From assembly GCF_018129685.1 (NCBI RefSeq), contig NZ_JAFCLG010000011.1, positions 62,001 to 126,000 of the forward strand: DNA of 64,000 bases, in the 5' to 3' direction. A program made the translations under genes and the position numbers. Below the pieces are notes generated by a model that had not been told where the DNA came from, searched no databases, and worked only from the letters and a program-made list of their open reading frames with translations. Every line of letters starts with the position of its first letter. Position 1 is the stretch's first letter. Shown piece after piece: positions 46,284 through 54,530 of this stretch. This DNA is from Bradyrhizobium manausense (lineage in GTDB: Bacteria > Pseudomonadota > Alphaproteobacteria > Rhizobiales > Xanthobacteraceae).

Positions 46284-47206
46284 GGGGCATCTACGCCTTG
46301 CGCTACACTCTTGTTATCGTTGCAACTGCAGCTCGGCAAGGCCGCTCTGCGCTATTCGATACTCGACCCCCGCAATCGCATACGCCGCTCGATCCATCCA
46401 TTTTGGCCTAGCGTGCGCCGTATGCTTGAATGATCTGAGAGTTTTGAGACTGATATCCAGTCGCGGTTTCGCAGCCGGTCAATGAGTTGCCTATGGCGGC
46501 CATTAAAGCTCGCTCGGGGCGATGATGGTCTCGGCGAGACGATACGCCTTGCCTTTCAAGGTCCGACATTTGTGCTTCTTCGCAGTGGCTTGTGCGCCTT
46601 GATTTAGAACGCGGCATCCGAGGTTCAAGGTCTTCGAGCTTGTGGTCACGGATCGAAATTCTTGGTGTGGCACTGGGGTTAGGCTATGAGTTGCAAGGCG
46701 TCAAATGCGTCCAGGAAAAGATCGCCTCCCTATGCGAGGCTGCACAAACGGTATTCCATCGGAAAAGAGCTCATTCGTCGCGCTTCGCAATGAGACCGCC
46801 AGACACACTCAAATTTGAGTACTACAATCGACGATTCTCGCTGACCTGATGGCCTTCGGTGGAACTTGTCTTGCGGTGGCACGGATCTCTCCATGCGGAG
46901 AAAGCTCGTCGTGCAGGTGTCAGCACAGGGTCCACCGCTGAAGGATTTGCCCTGGAATTCTCATCCACCGGATTTGACTATTGTGATTGGTCCCCGATCG
47001 GCGGCGGGTGATCGGCACGGCCTCTTTGAGGAACGGTCGTAAGTGGTGGATCAAGGTAACGCAGGTGGCGCCATAGAGCTGAGCTTTCAAGCATTCAGCG
47101 CCAACGCCAAGCCATTGAGATATCTATAACAATCTGACCGCATTGATTCAATCGCAATTGGTCGAGATATGCATATTGAAGAAGGCCTCCATTGGGGGCT
47201 TTCTTC
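46284..47206. other. 923 bp without a confident gene, upstream of the relaxase
   Basis: A short frame at 46893-47042 (49 aa) reads partly like protein (LVVQVSAQGPPLKDLPWNSH) but lacks a clear start signal and is probably a remnant. The region before a MobF relaxase is where an origin of transfer is often found; I could not identify a nic site or a convincing inverted repeat. Confidence 0.4.
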
Positions 47207-49852
47207 GTGGTTGCGACCTGGAATCCGGCAGCGGCGAGCACGTACTACACGCGTCAGCGCGAGACGGAGTATTACGCCGGCAGCAGCGAACCGGCTGGCA
47301 TCTGGTACGCGCCTGCAGGAGAGTTTGCCATCGTCGACGGCTCACCCGTCGACCGCGCCACCTTCGATCGCCTGTATCACGCGCGCGATGAAGATGGTGC
47401 CCCACTGCTCGAACAGATTCGTCGGCACAAGGAGCGCACGCCCGCCTTCGACATCACCCTGAGTGCCCCGCGTTCAGTCGGGGTGGTCTGGGGTCTTGCA
47501 CCGTACGATACAAAACGTCTGATCGAAGCGGCTCAGCAGAAGGCCGTTCGCGCCACACTGTCGATGTTGGAGCGCGAGGCGACGTGGGCGCGTCGCGGCC
47601 GCAACGGTGCCTTTCTCGAAAAGGTGGCCCTGACTTCTGCGACGTTTCGGCATGGCGAAAGCCGGCCGGCTCAGCATAGCGATGGGAAGGTATTCGCCGA
47701 CCCAAATCTGCATACGCATTGCGTCTGTTTGAACATTGCTACACGTCAAAGCGATCACACGATCGGTGGGCTGCATTCAAAAATCATCCGCGATTTCAAG
47801 ATGGCCGCGGGTGCGACGTATCACGCCGCTCTCGCGCATGAGCTCGAGAAGATCGGTTTTGCGATCGACCGCGTCGGCAAGAATGGCGTGTTCGAGATTG
47901 CAGGCGTCGACGATGCGACCATCAGATATTTCAGCGCGCGACGACAGGAGATCGAGGACGAACTTGCGGAGCACGGTGTCATCAGCGGCGAGGCAGCCGC
48001 ACTCGCCGGCGCAATCGCCAAGGCGACGCGAAGCAGCAAGCTTGAGGGCGAAAGCCTCCGGCGGGAAGACGTCTGGCGCGATGCGGCGCAGTCGCTCGGC
48101 TTGGACACGGAATCATTCGCCGACAGCTTGCGGGATCACTCCACGGTGCTTGATCAGCAGGCGGCCGAACGGCTGCTTTCGGAGAGGATGGCAGCCCTGC
48201 CGGCCAATCTCACCGAGCATGAGAGCGTTATCGAGCGGCGCGAGCTCTTGCGCGCGGTGGCCGCCGCCCTCGTCGGCACCAGCTTGCCAGCGGAGCGTGC
48301 GAATGTCGAGCTCAATTGCCTGCTGAGCCAGGGGGCCGTTGTCGAGATCGGCCGCGATCCCCTCGGGCTGCCCTGTTACTCCACCCCCGAAATGCTCGCG
48401 ATCGAGCGGAATGTCGTCGAGCAGGCGCGACGTCTCGCGAACCAGTCCTGGCTTGCCGTCGATCCGGGGGCGCTGCGGGATCGTTGCAACGCCTCCGGCC
48501 TCACGGCAGAACAGACCGACGCGGCGCTGGCGGCGACCACTAGCTCCGCGGTCGCGATCGTCGAGGGGGCCCCCGGGGTCGGCAAGTCCACGCTCTTGGC
48601 GCCGGTCGTGGGTGGATACGCTGCAGCCGGGTGCCGGGTGATCGCCACCGCATCCGCCTGGCGGATCGCAAACATGCTCCGGGACGATCTTGGAATCGAG
48701 GCGCGGGCGACGGCCTCCTGGATCGCGCGACTGAGAGCCGGCGAAAAGATTCTCGACAGCCGGACCGTTCTGATCGTCGACGAGGCGGGCCTATTGTCCT
48801 CGCGGGACATGGGCGCGCTGCTCGACGCCGTAACCAATGCCGGCGCCAAGATCATACTGGTGGGGGATCGCCGGCAGCTCCAGGCGATTGGCGCCGGCCC
48901 TGGTCTCGACCTCGTGGCGCGGGCCGTTGAAGCAGCGCGAGTGAGCAACATTGTCCGCCAGCGGGAGCCCTGGGCCCGAGAGGCCATCACTTCCTTCGGC
49001 GGCGGGCGGGCAGCCCCCGCGCTCGAGGCCTTCGCAGACCGAGGTTTGTTGATCGAGGCGGACGGAGCCAAAGCGGCCGTTACGGCGGCGCTTGATGCCG
49101 CCGAGCAGATCCATGCGCACGATCGAGGCGCCTCAGTCCTGATCCTCGCCAAGTCCAACGCGACAGTTGCCGCTATCTCGCGAGCGGCACGCGAGCGCCT
49201 CAAGGAGGCCGGGATTATCAGGGGGACCGAGGTTAGCTTCACCGCGGCCACGCCCTCCGGCCACACCGCCCAGATCTCACTGGCCGCGGGGGACAGGATC
49301 AGATTCCTCGGCCGTGATGACGAACTGGGCGTGGTCAACGGCTCTGCAGCCACCATTGTCAACGTCAGCGAAACCGCTCAGTCCTCGAGCGATGCGAGCC
49401 GCATCCTCATCGAAGCCGATATCAACGGGCGACAGACCACTTTCGATCCCATGCGGCTTGCTGACGCGCAGGGGCGGCCGCGTCTTGGCTGGGCCTACGC
49501 CTCGACGGTCTACGGAAGCCAGGGCCTAACGGTCGACCACGCCATCGCCTATCTGGACCACAGCTACAATCGTCATGACATTTACGTGGCGGCGAGCCGA
49601 GCACGCGAGCGGACGACGCTCGTCCTTGACGCCAAGAGCATTGATCGGCGGCTCGCCTCCGAACTGCCGTTCGATCAGCAGCGTGACGGCCTGGTCTTCG
49701 CGGAAGCACAGCGCCGGGGCTGGCTGGCCGAGCGGCTTTCCCGCGCAGCACCCAAGATCTCCACGCTCGATGTGATCGAGGGGATAAGGCCCCTCGGTCG
49801 GACGGCCGAACGTTCACGCGAACGGCGACGGGAGCTCAGCCATGAGCTCTAG
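47207..49852 (+). CDS. MobF (TrwC/TraI-type) relaxase-helicase, 881 aa
   Basis: The N-terminus has the tyrosine-rich catalytic segment TYYTRQRETEYYAG, and the HUH metal site appears as LHTHCVCLNIATR. The second half is a RecD-like helicase: Walker A EGAPGVGKST, Walker B LIVDEAGLL, VGDRRQLQAIG, STVYGSQGLTVDHA and VAASRARERTT. It should nick the origin of transfer, stay bound to the 5' end and unwind the strand. I prefer the GTG at 47207 (MVATWNPAAAST); a TTG at 47192 adds five residues. The last codons overlap the start of the next gene. Confidence 0.92.
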   Translation: MVATWNPAAASTYYTRQRETEYYAGSSEPAGIWYAPAGEFAIVDGSPVDRATFDRLYHARDEDGAPLLEQIRRHKERTPAFDITLSAPRSVGVVWGLAPYDTKRLIEAAQQKAVRATLSMLEREATWARRGRNGAFLEKVALTSATFRHGESRPAQHSDGKVFADPNLHTHCVCLNIATRQSDHTIGGLHSKIIRDFKMAAGATYHAALAHELEKIGFAIDRVGKNGVFEIAGVDDATIRYFSARRQEIEDELAEHGVISGEAAALAGAIAKATRSSKLEGESLRREDVWRDAAQSLGLDTESFADSLRDHSTVLDQQAAERLLSERMAALPANLTEHESVIERRELLRAVAAALVGTSLPAERANVELNCLLSQGAVVEIGRDPLGLPCYSTPEMLAIERNVVEQARRLANQSWLAVDPGALRDRCNASGLTAEQTDAALAATTSSAVAIVEGAPGVGKSTLLAPVVGGYAAAGCRVIATASAWRIANMLRDDLGIEARATASWIARLRAGEKILDSRTVLIVDEAGLLSSRDMGALLDAVTNAGAKIILVGDRRQLQAIGAGPGLDLVARAVEAARVSNIVRQREPWAREAITSFGGGRAAPALEAFADRGLLIEADGAKAAVTAALDAAEQIHAHDRGASVLILAKSNATVAAISRAARERLKEAGIIRGTEVSFTAATPSGHTAQISLAAGDRIRFLGRDDELGVVNGSAATIVNVSETAQSSSDASRILIEADINGRQTTFDPMRLADAQGRPRLGWAYASTVYGSQGLTVDHAIAYLDHSYNRHDIYVAASRARERTTLVLDAKSIDRRLASELPFDQQRDGLVFAEAQRRGWLAERLSRAAPKISTLDVIEGIRPLGRTAERSRERRRELSHEL

Positions 49853-50081
49853 GCGCGCAAGCCTTCGCAAACGAGCTATCTTGGTGTTCGGCAATGTCGC
49901 GCCTGGTAAGTCCAGTGCGCCGCGGAAGCGTGGCCCGCGCCAGCCACAACCGGCCGATTTCCAGGTGACGATTGAGATACCGCAGTCCGTGCCGATCCTT
50001 GAGAGAGAACTGCGCGCAATTGAAATTTTACTGGGTGCAGAACTCCAGGACTTGCTCGGCAACACCCCGAAGGAACGCTGA
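49842..50081 (+). CDS. small basic protein coupled to the relaxase, 79 aa
   Basis: The ATG lies inside the final codons of the relaxase gene (11-base overlap), so translation is coupled. The N-terminal 35 residues are very basic (RRASLRKRAILVFGNVAPGK), the rest acidic with a helix (VPILERELRAIEILLGAELQ). A DNA-binding relaxosome accessory is a reasonable guess; no family is recognised. Confidence 0.55.
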   Translation: MSSRRASLRKRAILVFGNVAPGKSSAPRKRGPRQPQPADFQVTIEIPQSVPILERELRAIEILLGAELQDLLGNTPKER

Positions 50082-50179
50082 TCTTGTGCGCAGATTTTGA
50101 TTGACAGGGTACCTTATCTGCTGCGCAGATTCGATCCGAGACAGCCAAGACTTAGCACTGTGCAATCGCAGGTCTGACC

Positions 50180-51880
50180 ATGAACAAGCACGTATTTCGC
50201 AACTCGGTTCAGAAGCAAGACGATGCGCCAAGGCGCGTTGCGACCTATTACAGGGTCAGCACCGGGCGACAATTTTCCAACGAAGCTTCGATCCCGAGCC
50301 AGCGCAAGATCACGGCGGGCTTCTGCGATCAGAATGGTTGCGCGATCGTCGAGGAATTCGTCGAGGCGAAGACAGCGACGGACGACCGCAGGCCCGTGCT
50401 GCAGGCGATGATTGACAGGGCCTGCGCGCCGGACCATCCCTACGATGCGATCGTGTTCTACGCATTCAATCGCTTCTTTCGCAACGTCGCCGAGATGGAG
50501 CTGACCATCCGCAAGTTGCGCAAGCATGGCGTCGAGGTCATCTCGGTGACCCAACCGACTGGCGATGATCCCAGCCAAATCCTTGTAAGACAAATCATCG
50601 GAGCCTTTGACGAGCACACCTCCCGTGAAATCTCCAAAAACACGACGCGGGCGATGCGCGAGTCGGCGCGGCAGGGCTTTTGGAATGGTGCCACGCCGCC
50701 ACTCGGCTACAAGATCGTTGAAGCGGAGCGACGCGGACAGAAGGTCAAGAAGAAGCTCGATATCGATCCCGTCGAAGCCGAGACTGTCCGGTTGCTCTAC
50801 AAGCTCTATCTGGACGGGGACGGCACAACCGGCCCGCTCGGCGTGAAGGAGGCGACGAAGTGGCTCAACAGCCACGGCTACCGCACGCGACGGGGCGCCA
50901 CTTTCGGCGTCGGGCCGGTGCACAAGATCCTGACCAACGCTTGCTATGCCACTGGCCAGTGGCCCTACGGCGTGCGCAGCTCGCGTGATGGGCGCCACCA
51001 TGATCCGTCCAGCGTCGTCCACATCACTATCCCGGTTCTGATCGAGAAGAACGACTTCGAGCGCGTGCAAGCAAAACTGGCGCGTAACAATCCTAAGACC
51101 ACGCCGCCCCGTGTAGTCAACGGCCCTTCGCTGCTCACGGGCATCGCGGTCTGCGCGTCCTGCGGAGCGGGAATGACCCGTACGGGAACGACTAACCGGC
51201 AGGGCCGGTCGTATTCGTATTATTCCTGTGCGGGTTGCCAGCAGAAGGGCAAAACTGTCTGCAAGGGTCGTCATATCCCGGCCGCGACCTTGGATGACAT
51301 CGTTTTGACCAACCTAAAGGCGTGCGTGCTGGCTCCTGACCGGCTCGCCGACCTCCTAAAGTCGCTGATCGAACGCCAGGCCGCGAAGACTGAATCCGCG
51401 AGCCAGCGGCTGGTTGCCTTGCAAAAAGAACTGAGCGACTCGGAAGATCGCCTGAAGCGCCTTTATCGGTCTATTGAGGATGGCATCGTTGAGTTGGATG
51501 ATATCCTGAGGGAGCGTACCGCCGCCCTGAAAGGCCAACGCGAGCGCGCGAAGGCAGCCCTCGACCAGGCCCGGGCCCTTTGCGGCACGGCCGCAGCTGT
51601 CGACGCCCAGAAGATCGATGCATTTGCGCGACTGATGTCCGACAAGTTGGACGCCGGCGATACCAATACGCGCAAGGCTTACATCCGTTCGATCCTCGAT
51701 GCGGTCGAGGTTGACGACCGTGCCATCCGGATCATCGGCAGCAAGGACGTCCTGCAAGCCGCCATCGCCGGCAAACAGACCGAGAACGGAAATGTTCGTG
51801 GTTTTGTACGCAAATGGCGCGCCCGACACGATTCGAACGTGTGGCCTCCACCTTCGGAGGGTGGCGCTCTATCCAGCTGA
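50180..51880 (+). CDS. large serine recombinase (integrase), 566 aa
   Basis: The resolvase domain is clear: VATYYRVSTGRQ with the catalytic serine, then DAIVFYAFNRFFRN and QILVRQIIGAFDEHTSREIS. The Recombinase domain (FWNGATPPLGYKI ... GVKEATKWLNSHGYRTRRGA) and a zinc ribbon (CASCGAGM ... YYSCAGCQQKGKTVCKG) follow, with a coiled coil (residues about 400-470). It should catalyse insertion and excision of the island. The last 21 codons lie antisense to the tRNA-Arg gene at 51815-51891, so the reading frame of the C-terminus comes from the tRNA sequence. This places the recombinase at the island end, beside its attachment site. Confidence 0.93.
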   Translation: MNKHVFRNSVQKQDDAPRRVATYYRVSTGRQFSNEASIPSQRKITAGFCDQNGCAIVEEFVEAKTATDDRRPVLQAMIDRACAPDHPYDAIVFYAFNRFFRNVAEMELTIRKLRKHGVEVISVTQPTGDDPSQILVRQIIGAFDEHTSREISKNTTRAMRESARQGFWNGATPPLGYKIVEAERRGQKVKKKLDIDPVEAETVRLLYKLYLDGDGTTGPLGVKEATKWLNSHGYRTRRGATFGVGPVHKILTNACYATGQWPYGVRSSRDGRHHDPSSVVHITIPVLIEKNDFERVQAKLARNNPKTTPPRVVNGPSLLTGIAVCASCGAGMTRTGTTNRQGRSYSYYSCAGCQQKGKTVCKGRHIPAATLDDIVLTNLKACVLAPDRLADLLKSLIERQAAKTESASQRLVALQKELSDSEDRLKRLYRSIEDGIVELDDILRERTAALKGQRERAKAALDQARALCGTAAAVDAQKIDAFARLMSDKLDAGDTNTRKAYIRSILDAVEVDDRAIRIIGSKDVLQAAIAGKQTENGNVRGFVRKWRARHDSNVWPPPSEGGALSS

Positions 51881-51891
51881 GCTACGGGCGC
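51815..51891 (-). tRNA. tRNA-Arg (anticodon CCG), intact, CCA encoded
   Basis: On the minus strand all arms pair: acceptor GCGCCCG with CGGGCGC, D stem GCTC/GAGC, anticodon stem CCACC/GGTGG with loop CTCCGAA (anticodon CCG, arginine), T stem ACACG/CGTGT with loop TTCGAAT, and a terminal GCCA. Length is 77 with CCA. The 3' end points into the island and is overlapped, antisense, by the recombinase gene. Its acceptor and anticodon stems differ from those of the split tRNA halves at 52.1-54.2 kb, so it is a different gene, probably carried by the island. Confidence 0.95.
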
Positions 51892-52135
51892 ATCGATATT
51901 CAGATAGTGTCCGAGATCGACCACGGTCAATCGCGAATTCTAGAATCGACATGGCTCAAACGACGCGGGCTAAAGCCTCGCCGATCATCGCCATTCGTAC
52001 TCCACAACCTCCTTTCGGTTTGCTTCCGTGGTGCTTCCGCGACCTCGAATGCGATTTTCGTGCTTCCTTCGAGTTTCGCCAATCGCTTGGTTTCACTCGT
52101 TTTTTACGACACCCTCGACCATCAGAAAGAGCTTG

Positions 52136-52182
52136 CATTTGCCTTCGGAGGGCAACGCTCTATCCAGCTGAGCTACGGGTGC
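52136..52182 (-). pseudogene. 5' half of a second tRNA-Arg(CCG)
   Basis: Minus-strand sequence from 52182 matches tRNA positions 1 to about 44: acceptor GCACCCG, D arm, anticodon arm TTGCC-CTCCGAA-GGCAA, then diverges (ATGCAAGC). No T arm follows. The fragment belongs to an 81-bp repeat that also includes 41 bp of 5' flank (52143-52223). Confidence 0.85.
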
Positions 52183-52223
52183 AGCGCCGCCTCAATAGCC
52201 TAATGGCGAGGGATGGGCAACCG
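52143..52223 (-). repeat. 81-bp direct repeat, copy 1 (tRNA-Arg 5' half plus flank)
   Basis: Identical over all 81 bases to 54159-54239, in the same orientation. It covers tRNA positions 1-40 and the 41 bp upstream of the tRNA. The two copies enclose about 1.94 kb of cargo. Confidence 0.95.
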
Positions 52224-52271
52224 CTTGGTTTGCCTGGGCTGGCTCGGTAGCATGGTTGCGGGGCCCTCCTC

Positions 52272-52310
52272 AGGCAAAGGTCGCACGTTCGAATCGTGTC
52301 GGGTGCGCCA
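52272..52310 (+). pseudogene. 3' half of the second tRNA-Arg, inverted
   Basis: On the plus strand AGGCAAAGGTCGCACGTTCG continues with a T arm, the acceptor 3' strand CGGGTGC, then GCCA. CGGGTGC pairs exactly with GCACCCG of the 5' halves, which lie on the minus strand, so the halves belong to one ancestral gene but now face away from each other. The sequence upstream of the half does not supply a 5' acceptor strand. Confidence 0.85.
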
Positions 52311-52343
52311 AAAAATGCCGAGCGTGCCGGGGCTGTGGCGGTT

Positions 52344-52371
52344 CTAATTCGCCGCTGCTGCGGCGAATTAG
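52344..52371. terminator. perfect 12-bp hairpin, possible terminator
   Basis: CTAATTCGCCGC (52344-52355), loop TGCT, and GCGGCGAATTAG (52360-52371) form a perfect stem five bases beyond the phosphatase stop. There is no T-run, so termination is likely but not certain. Confidence 0.5.
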
Positions 52372-52375
52372 CTCC

Positions 52376-53311
52376 CTATGCAGCGACCGATATTAGGTTT
52401 TCGGTCAACAGATCGGTTTCTCCCGACCATCGATAAGCCGTTAGATGACCGTTTTTGGCTACACTGAAGTCGAGACAGGCAGCGTTCCGGGCGGTGAGCT
52501 CAGGGAGGCCTTGCAGCCAATAGTGGCCGAAGAACACTGGCTTGTTCCCGGTGTATCGGAAGTCTCTGGGGAGCGCTGAATCAGGCAACTCGTCTTCTCG
52601 CCCGTCCATGCTGAGGGCGGCGCTTCGGAACGTCGTCGCGGCGTCGTCCCACCACCGGAGGCGCACCTCCTCTCGCTTGTGCCCATCCTTATCGAAGAAA
52701 TGAATACCCTCGGGCAATCGTTGTTCTGGGCCCTTGAGGAGTGTCTCGACAGCGGCATGTGCGGCTGTTCCGCGACGATAACTTTCCCGGATTCCTGTCT
52801 CCGTGATGCAGCCTCGCTCGTCCAAAAATGGCATGAGGGCCACGCGGGACGTTTCATGCCAGCACGCGTGGACTACACGAAGGCCCGGAAGGTCCAGCCA
52901 AATCGGCAGGCTTCTAAACCAACCGACGGCTTCCATATGAGCAGCGGAGCCCTCTCCGAATTGGAGGAGAAATTCAGCGTGCTGGCGCGCATTTTTGGCA
53001 GAATGCTCTCGAAGGAAGTGCCCGTCCTCATTCTGGGCCGCCCAACCGATGGCGTTGAACTCATGATTTCCTAAGACCGCTCTAGCGGTCCCGGCCTTGC
53101 ACATCGCGCGGGCAATACGAAGAACCTCCCGTTGTTGCGGACCGCGATCGATGAAGTCACCGACAAAGATCATTTTCCGCGCGGCATGTCGGAAAATTCC
53201 CTCGACCTCTGTATAGCCGAGTTCATCCAGCAACCGACGTAGAGGGCCTGCGTGACCGTGGATGTCGCCGACGAGATCGTATCCTTGATTAGGTCTCTGC
53301 AAATTGCTCAT
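52376..53311 (-). CDS. PPP-type metallophosphatase, 311 aa
   Basis: The PPP/metallophosphoesterase motifs are in order: GDIHGHAG (residue about 16), VGDFIDRGPQ (about 51), LGNHEFN (about 81), VVHACWHE and VFFGHYW. These residues bind two metal ions. Bacterial members act on phosphoproteins or dinucleotides. The gene starts within the stop of the Ada-like gene (ATGA overlap at 53308-53311), so both are one transcription unit. It lies within the cassette bounded by 81-bp repeats. Confidence 0.88.
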   Translation of the reverse strand: MSNLQRPNQGYDLVGDIHGHAGPLRRLLDELGYTEVEGIFRHAARKMIFVGDFIDRGPQQREVLRIARAMCKAGTARAVLGNHEFNAIGWAAQNEDGHFLREHSAKNARQHAEFLLQFGEGSAAHMEAVGWFRSLPIWLDLPGLRVVHACWHETSRVALMPFLDERGCITETGIRESYRRGTAAHAAVETLLKGPEQRLPEGIHFFDKDGHKREEVRLRWWDDAATTFRSAALSMDGREDELPDSALPRDFRYTGNKPVFFGHYWLQGLPELTARNAACLDFSVAKNGHLTAYRWSGETDLLTENLISVAA

Positions 53312-53577
53312 CTTTGCGATTGGGTGGCGCGCCAGGCTTTGTATTTCTCACGCATGCAATTACCGCACGGTCGATAGCCAGCCCCGATCGCGGTGGCTTC
53401 GTCGGCAAAGAATACTCGATGTTTTTGGTAGCTGTTGCCAGCGGCAACCGCTCGCATGGCAGACGAGCAGTTTAGCTGGCCGTAAATCTTCATTTGGCCG
53501 TTTCCGCCGAGCGCCCCCGGTGTGCTGCTCGAATAAATCTGCCGATCCTTGCCGAGCAACCGATAGGTTTTCTCCAT
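53308..53577 (-). CDS. Ada-like zinc-binding protein, 89 aa
   Basis: The chain resembles the metal-binding N-terminal domain of Ada: KIYGQLNCSSAMRAVAAGNS, then HRVFFADEATAIGAGYRPCG and NCMREKYKAW. Two cysteines in RPCGNC and one in LNCSS are candidate zinc ligands. The methyltransferase and helix-turn-helix domains of Ada are absent, so it is a stand-alone domain that may sense or bind DNA damage. It is translationally coupled to the phosphatase gene. Confidence 0.75.
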   Translation of the reverse strand: MEKTYRLLGKDRQIYSSSTPGALGGNGQMKIYGQLNCSSAMRAVAAGNSYQKHRVFFADEATAIGAGYRPCGNCMREKYKAWRATQSQR

Positions 53578-53603
53578 CTTCTCCGTTTCCCTAGCAAATA
53601 GTT

Positions 53604-53909
53604 GTGTGGCGCCTTAGCCGCAACTATTGTCCTATCCGGGTCAGTAAGGCCACACTGGAAGCGGGGAAACTTGAGGCTGGGGCTTTTGTGGAGCTCCGGG
53701 GGCGGCCTTGGCTGGTCGAGGAGACCGTGGCGGGGGACGGAGAGTTCGAGTCGCTGAGGCTTTCGTGCATTGCTGACGACGCCCAGGGCGAGATCAACCC
53801 GCAGGGCCAGTTTCTATTCTTGGAGCCTCTAACCGACTTTCCGTTTGCGGAAGTGTTTGCCGAATTTCTTATTGCTGAAGGAGCGTCTCCCGAAGGCAAC
53901 GCCAGCTGA
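53604..53909 (+). CDS. hypothetical protein, possibly a helicase N-terminal fragment, 101 aa
   Basis: The string FVELRGRPWLVEETVAGDGE followed by RLSCIADDAQGE resembles the N-terminal beta-rich region of SNF2-type helicases such as DISARM DrmD. No helicase motor follows, and the text after residue 70 does not fit, so it would be a truncated fragment. The start codon is uncertain (GTG at 53604). The resemblance is from memory and should be tested. The 249 bp after it (53910-54158) holds no supported gene. Confidence 0.4.
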   Translation: MWRLSRNYCPIRVSKATLEAGKLEAGAFVELRGRPWLVEETVAGDGEFESLRLSCIADDAQGEINPQGQFLFLEPLTDFPFAEVFAEFLIAEGASPEGNAS

Positions 53910-54158
53910 GGCCTCTCTTCGGATCCGCCATAATGGAAAGGCCGAGGTTAGGCTTCTATAAAAAAGCGATCGCGAGTTGAGTCCGAGTGCAGGCTCATAG
54001 GCCAGTGCTTTGGCTGCAATTGCTCGCCGAACTTCTTCGGAGCGAAGATAGTTTTCACGTCGTCTAGTGTGGCCCGGTCGTGCCGCAGAGGAGAAAATGA
54101 CGCTCTGGTCGCTTTGAGGAGTTCATTTTTTCAGCAAAAAGCTATGTTACCGGTCCAG

Positions 54159-54239
54159 CTTCGGAGGGCAACGCTCTATCCAGCTGAGCTACGGGTGCAG
54201 CGCCGCCTCAATAGCCTAATGGCGAGGGATGGGCAACCG
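54159..54239 (-). repeat. 81-bp direct repeat, copy 2 (tRNA-Arg 5' half plus flank)
   Basis: Identical to 52143-52223. Here the match to the tRNA stops at position 40, just after the anticodon loop; different sequence follows at 54158. To the right lies ordinary chromosome, so this copy is likely the original location of the resident tRNA-Arg 5' half with its promoter region, and marks the right island junction. Confidence 0.9.
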
Positions 54240-54530
54240 TCGCTTGACTTGCGATGATGCCATCATGGCACTGTTTTGCCCGACGCGTCAACGGATTTTC
54301 CGAAGTCGATGGCGCCTCGTTCGGCGAGGTCCAAGTCGCAGGCAAAATCCCGCATTGCGCTGCGTTCCCCGCGGGCTGCCGTCGCATCGGTGGGGCTCGT
54401 GCTAAGCCTTTGATTTGGCGAGAGCCGTCTACTGTGCATGGGGTTGTTTTCGCGGTCATGGTTTCGACAAAGGCTAGCCGTCGCCCAGGCGCGACCGCGA
54501 CGTCGTTCTTCAAACGGCAATAGCTGCGCT
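54240..54530. other. 291 bp without a supported gene
   Basis: The region between the tRNA relic and the cyclase stop. Frames are present but none is convincing. It should contain the promoter of the resident tRNA on the minus strand. Confidence 0.4.

Noticed and set aside
46893-47042. 49-aa gene
   Set aside because: Some protein-like text but no ribosome binding site and no recognisable family; probably a remnant.
47100-47206. origin of transfer next to the relaxase
   Set aside because: Expected by context, but no nic-like sequence or convincing inverted repeat was seen.
52241-52310. complete tRNA-Arg(CCT) on the plus strand
   Set aside because: The T arm and 3' acceptor are good and a CTCCTCA loop is present, but only three anticodon-stem pairs form and no matching 5' acceptor strand exists; it is a tRNA half.
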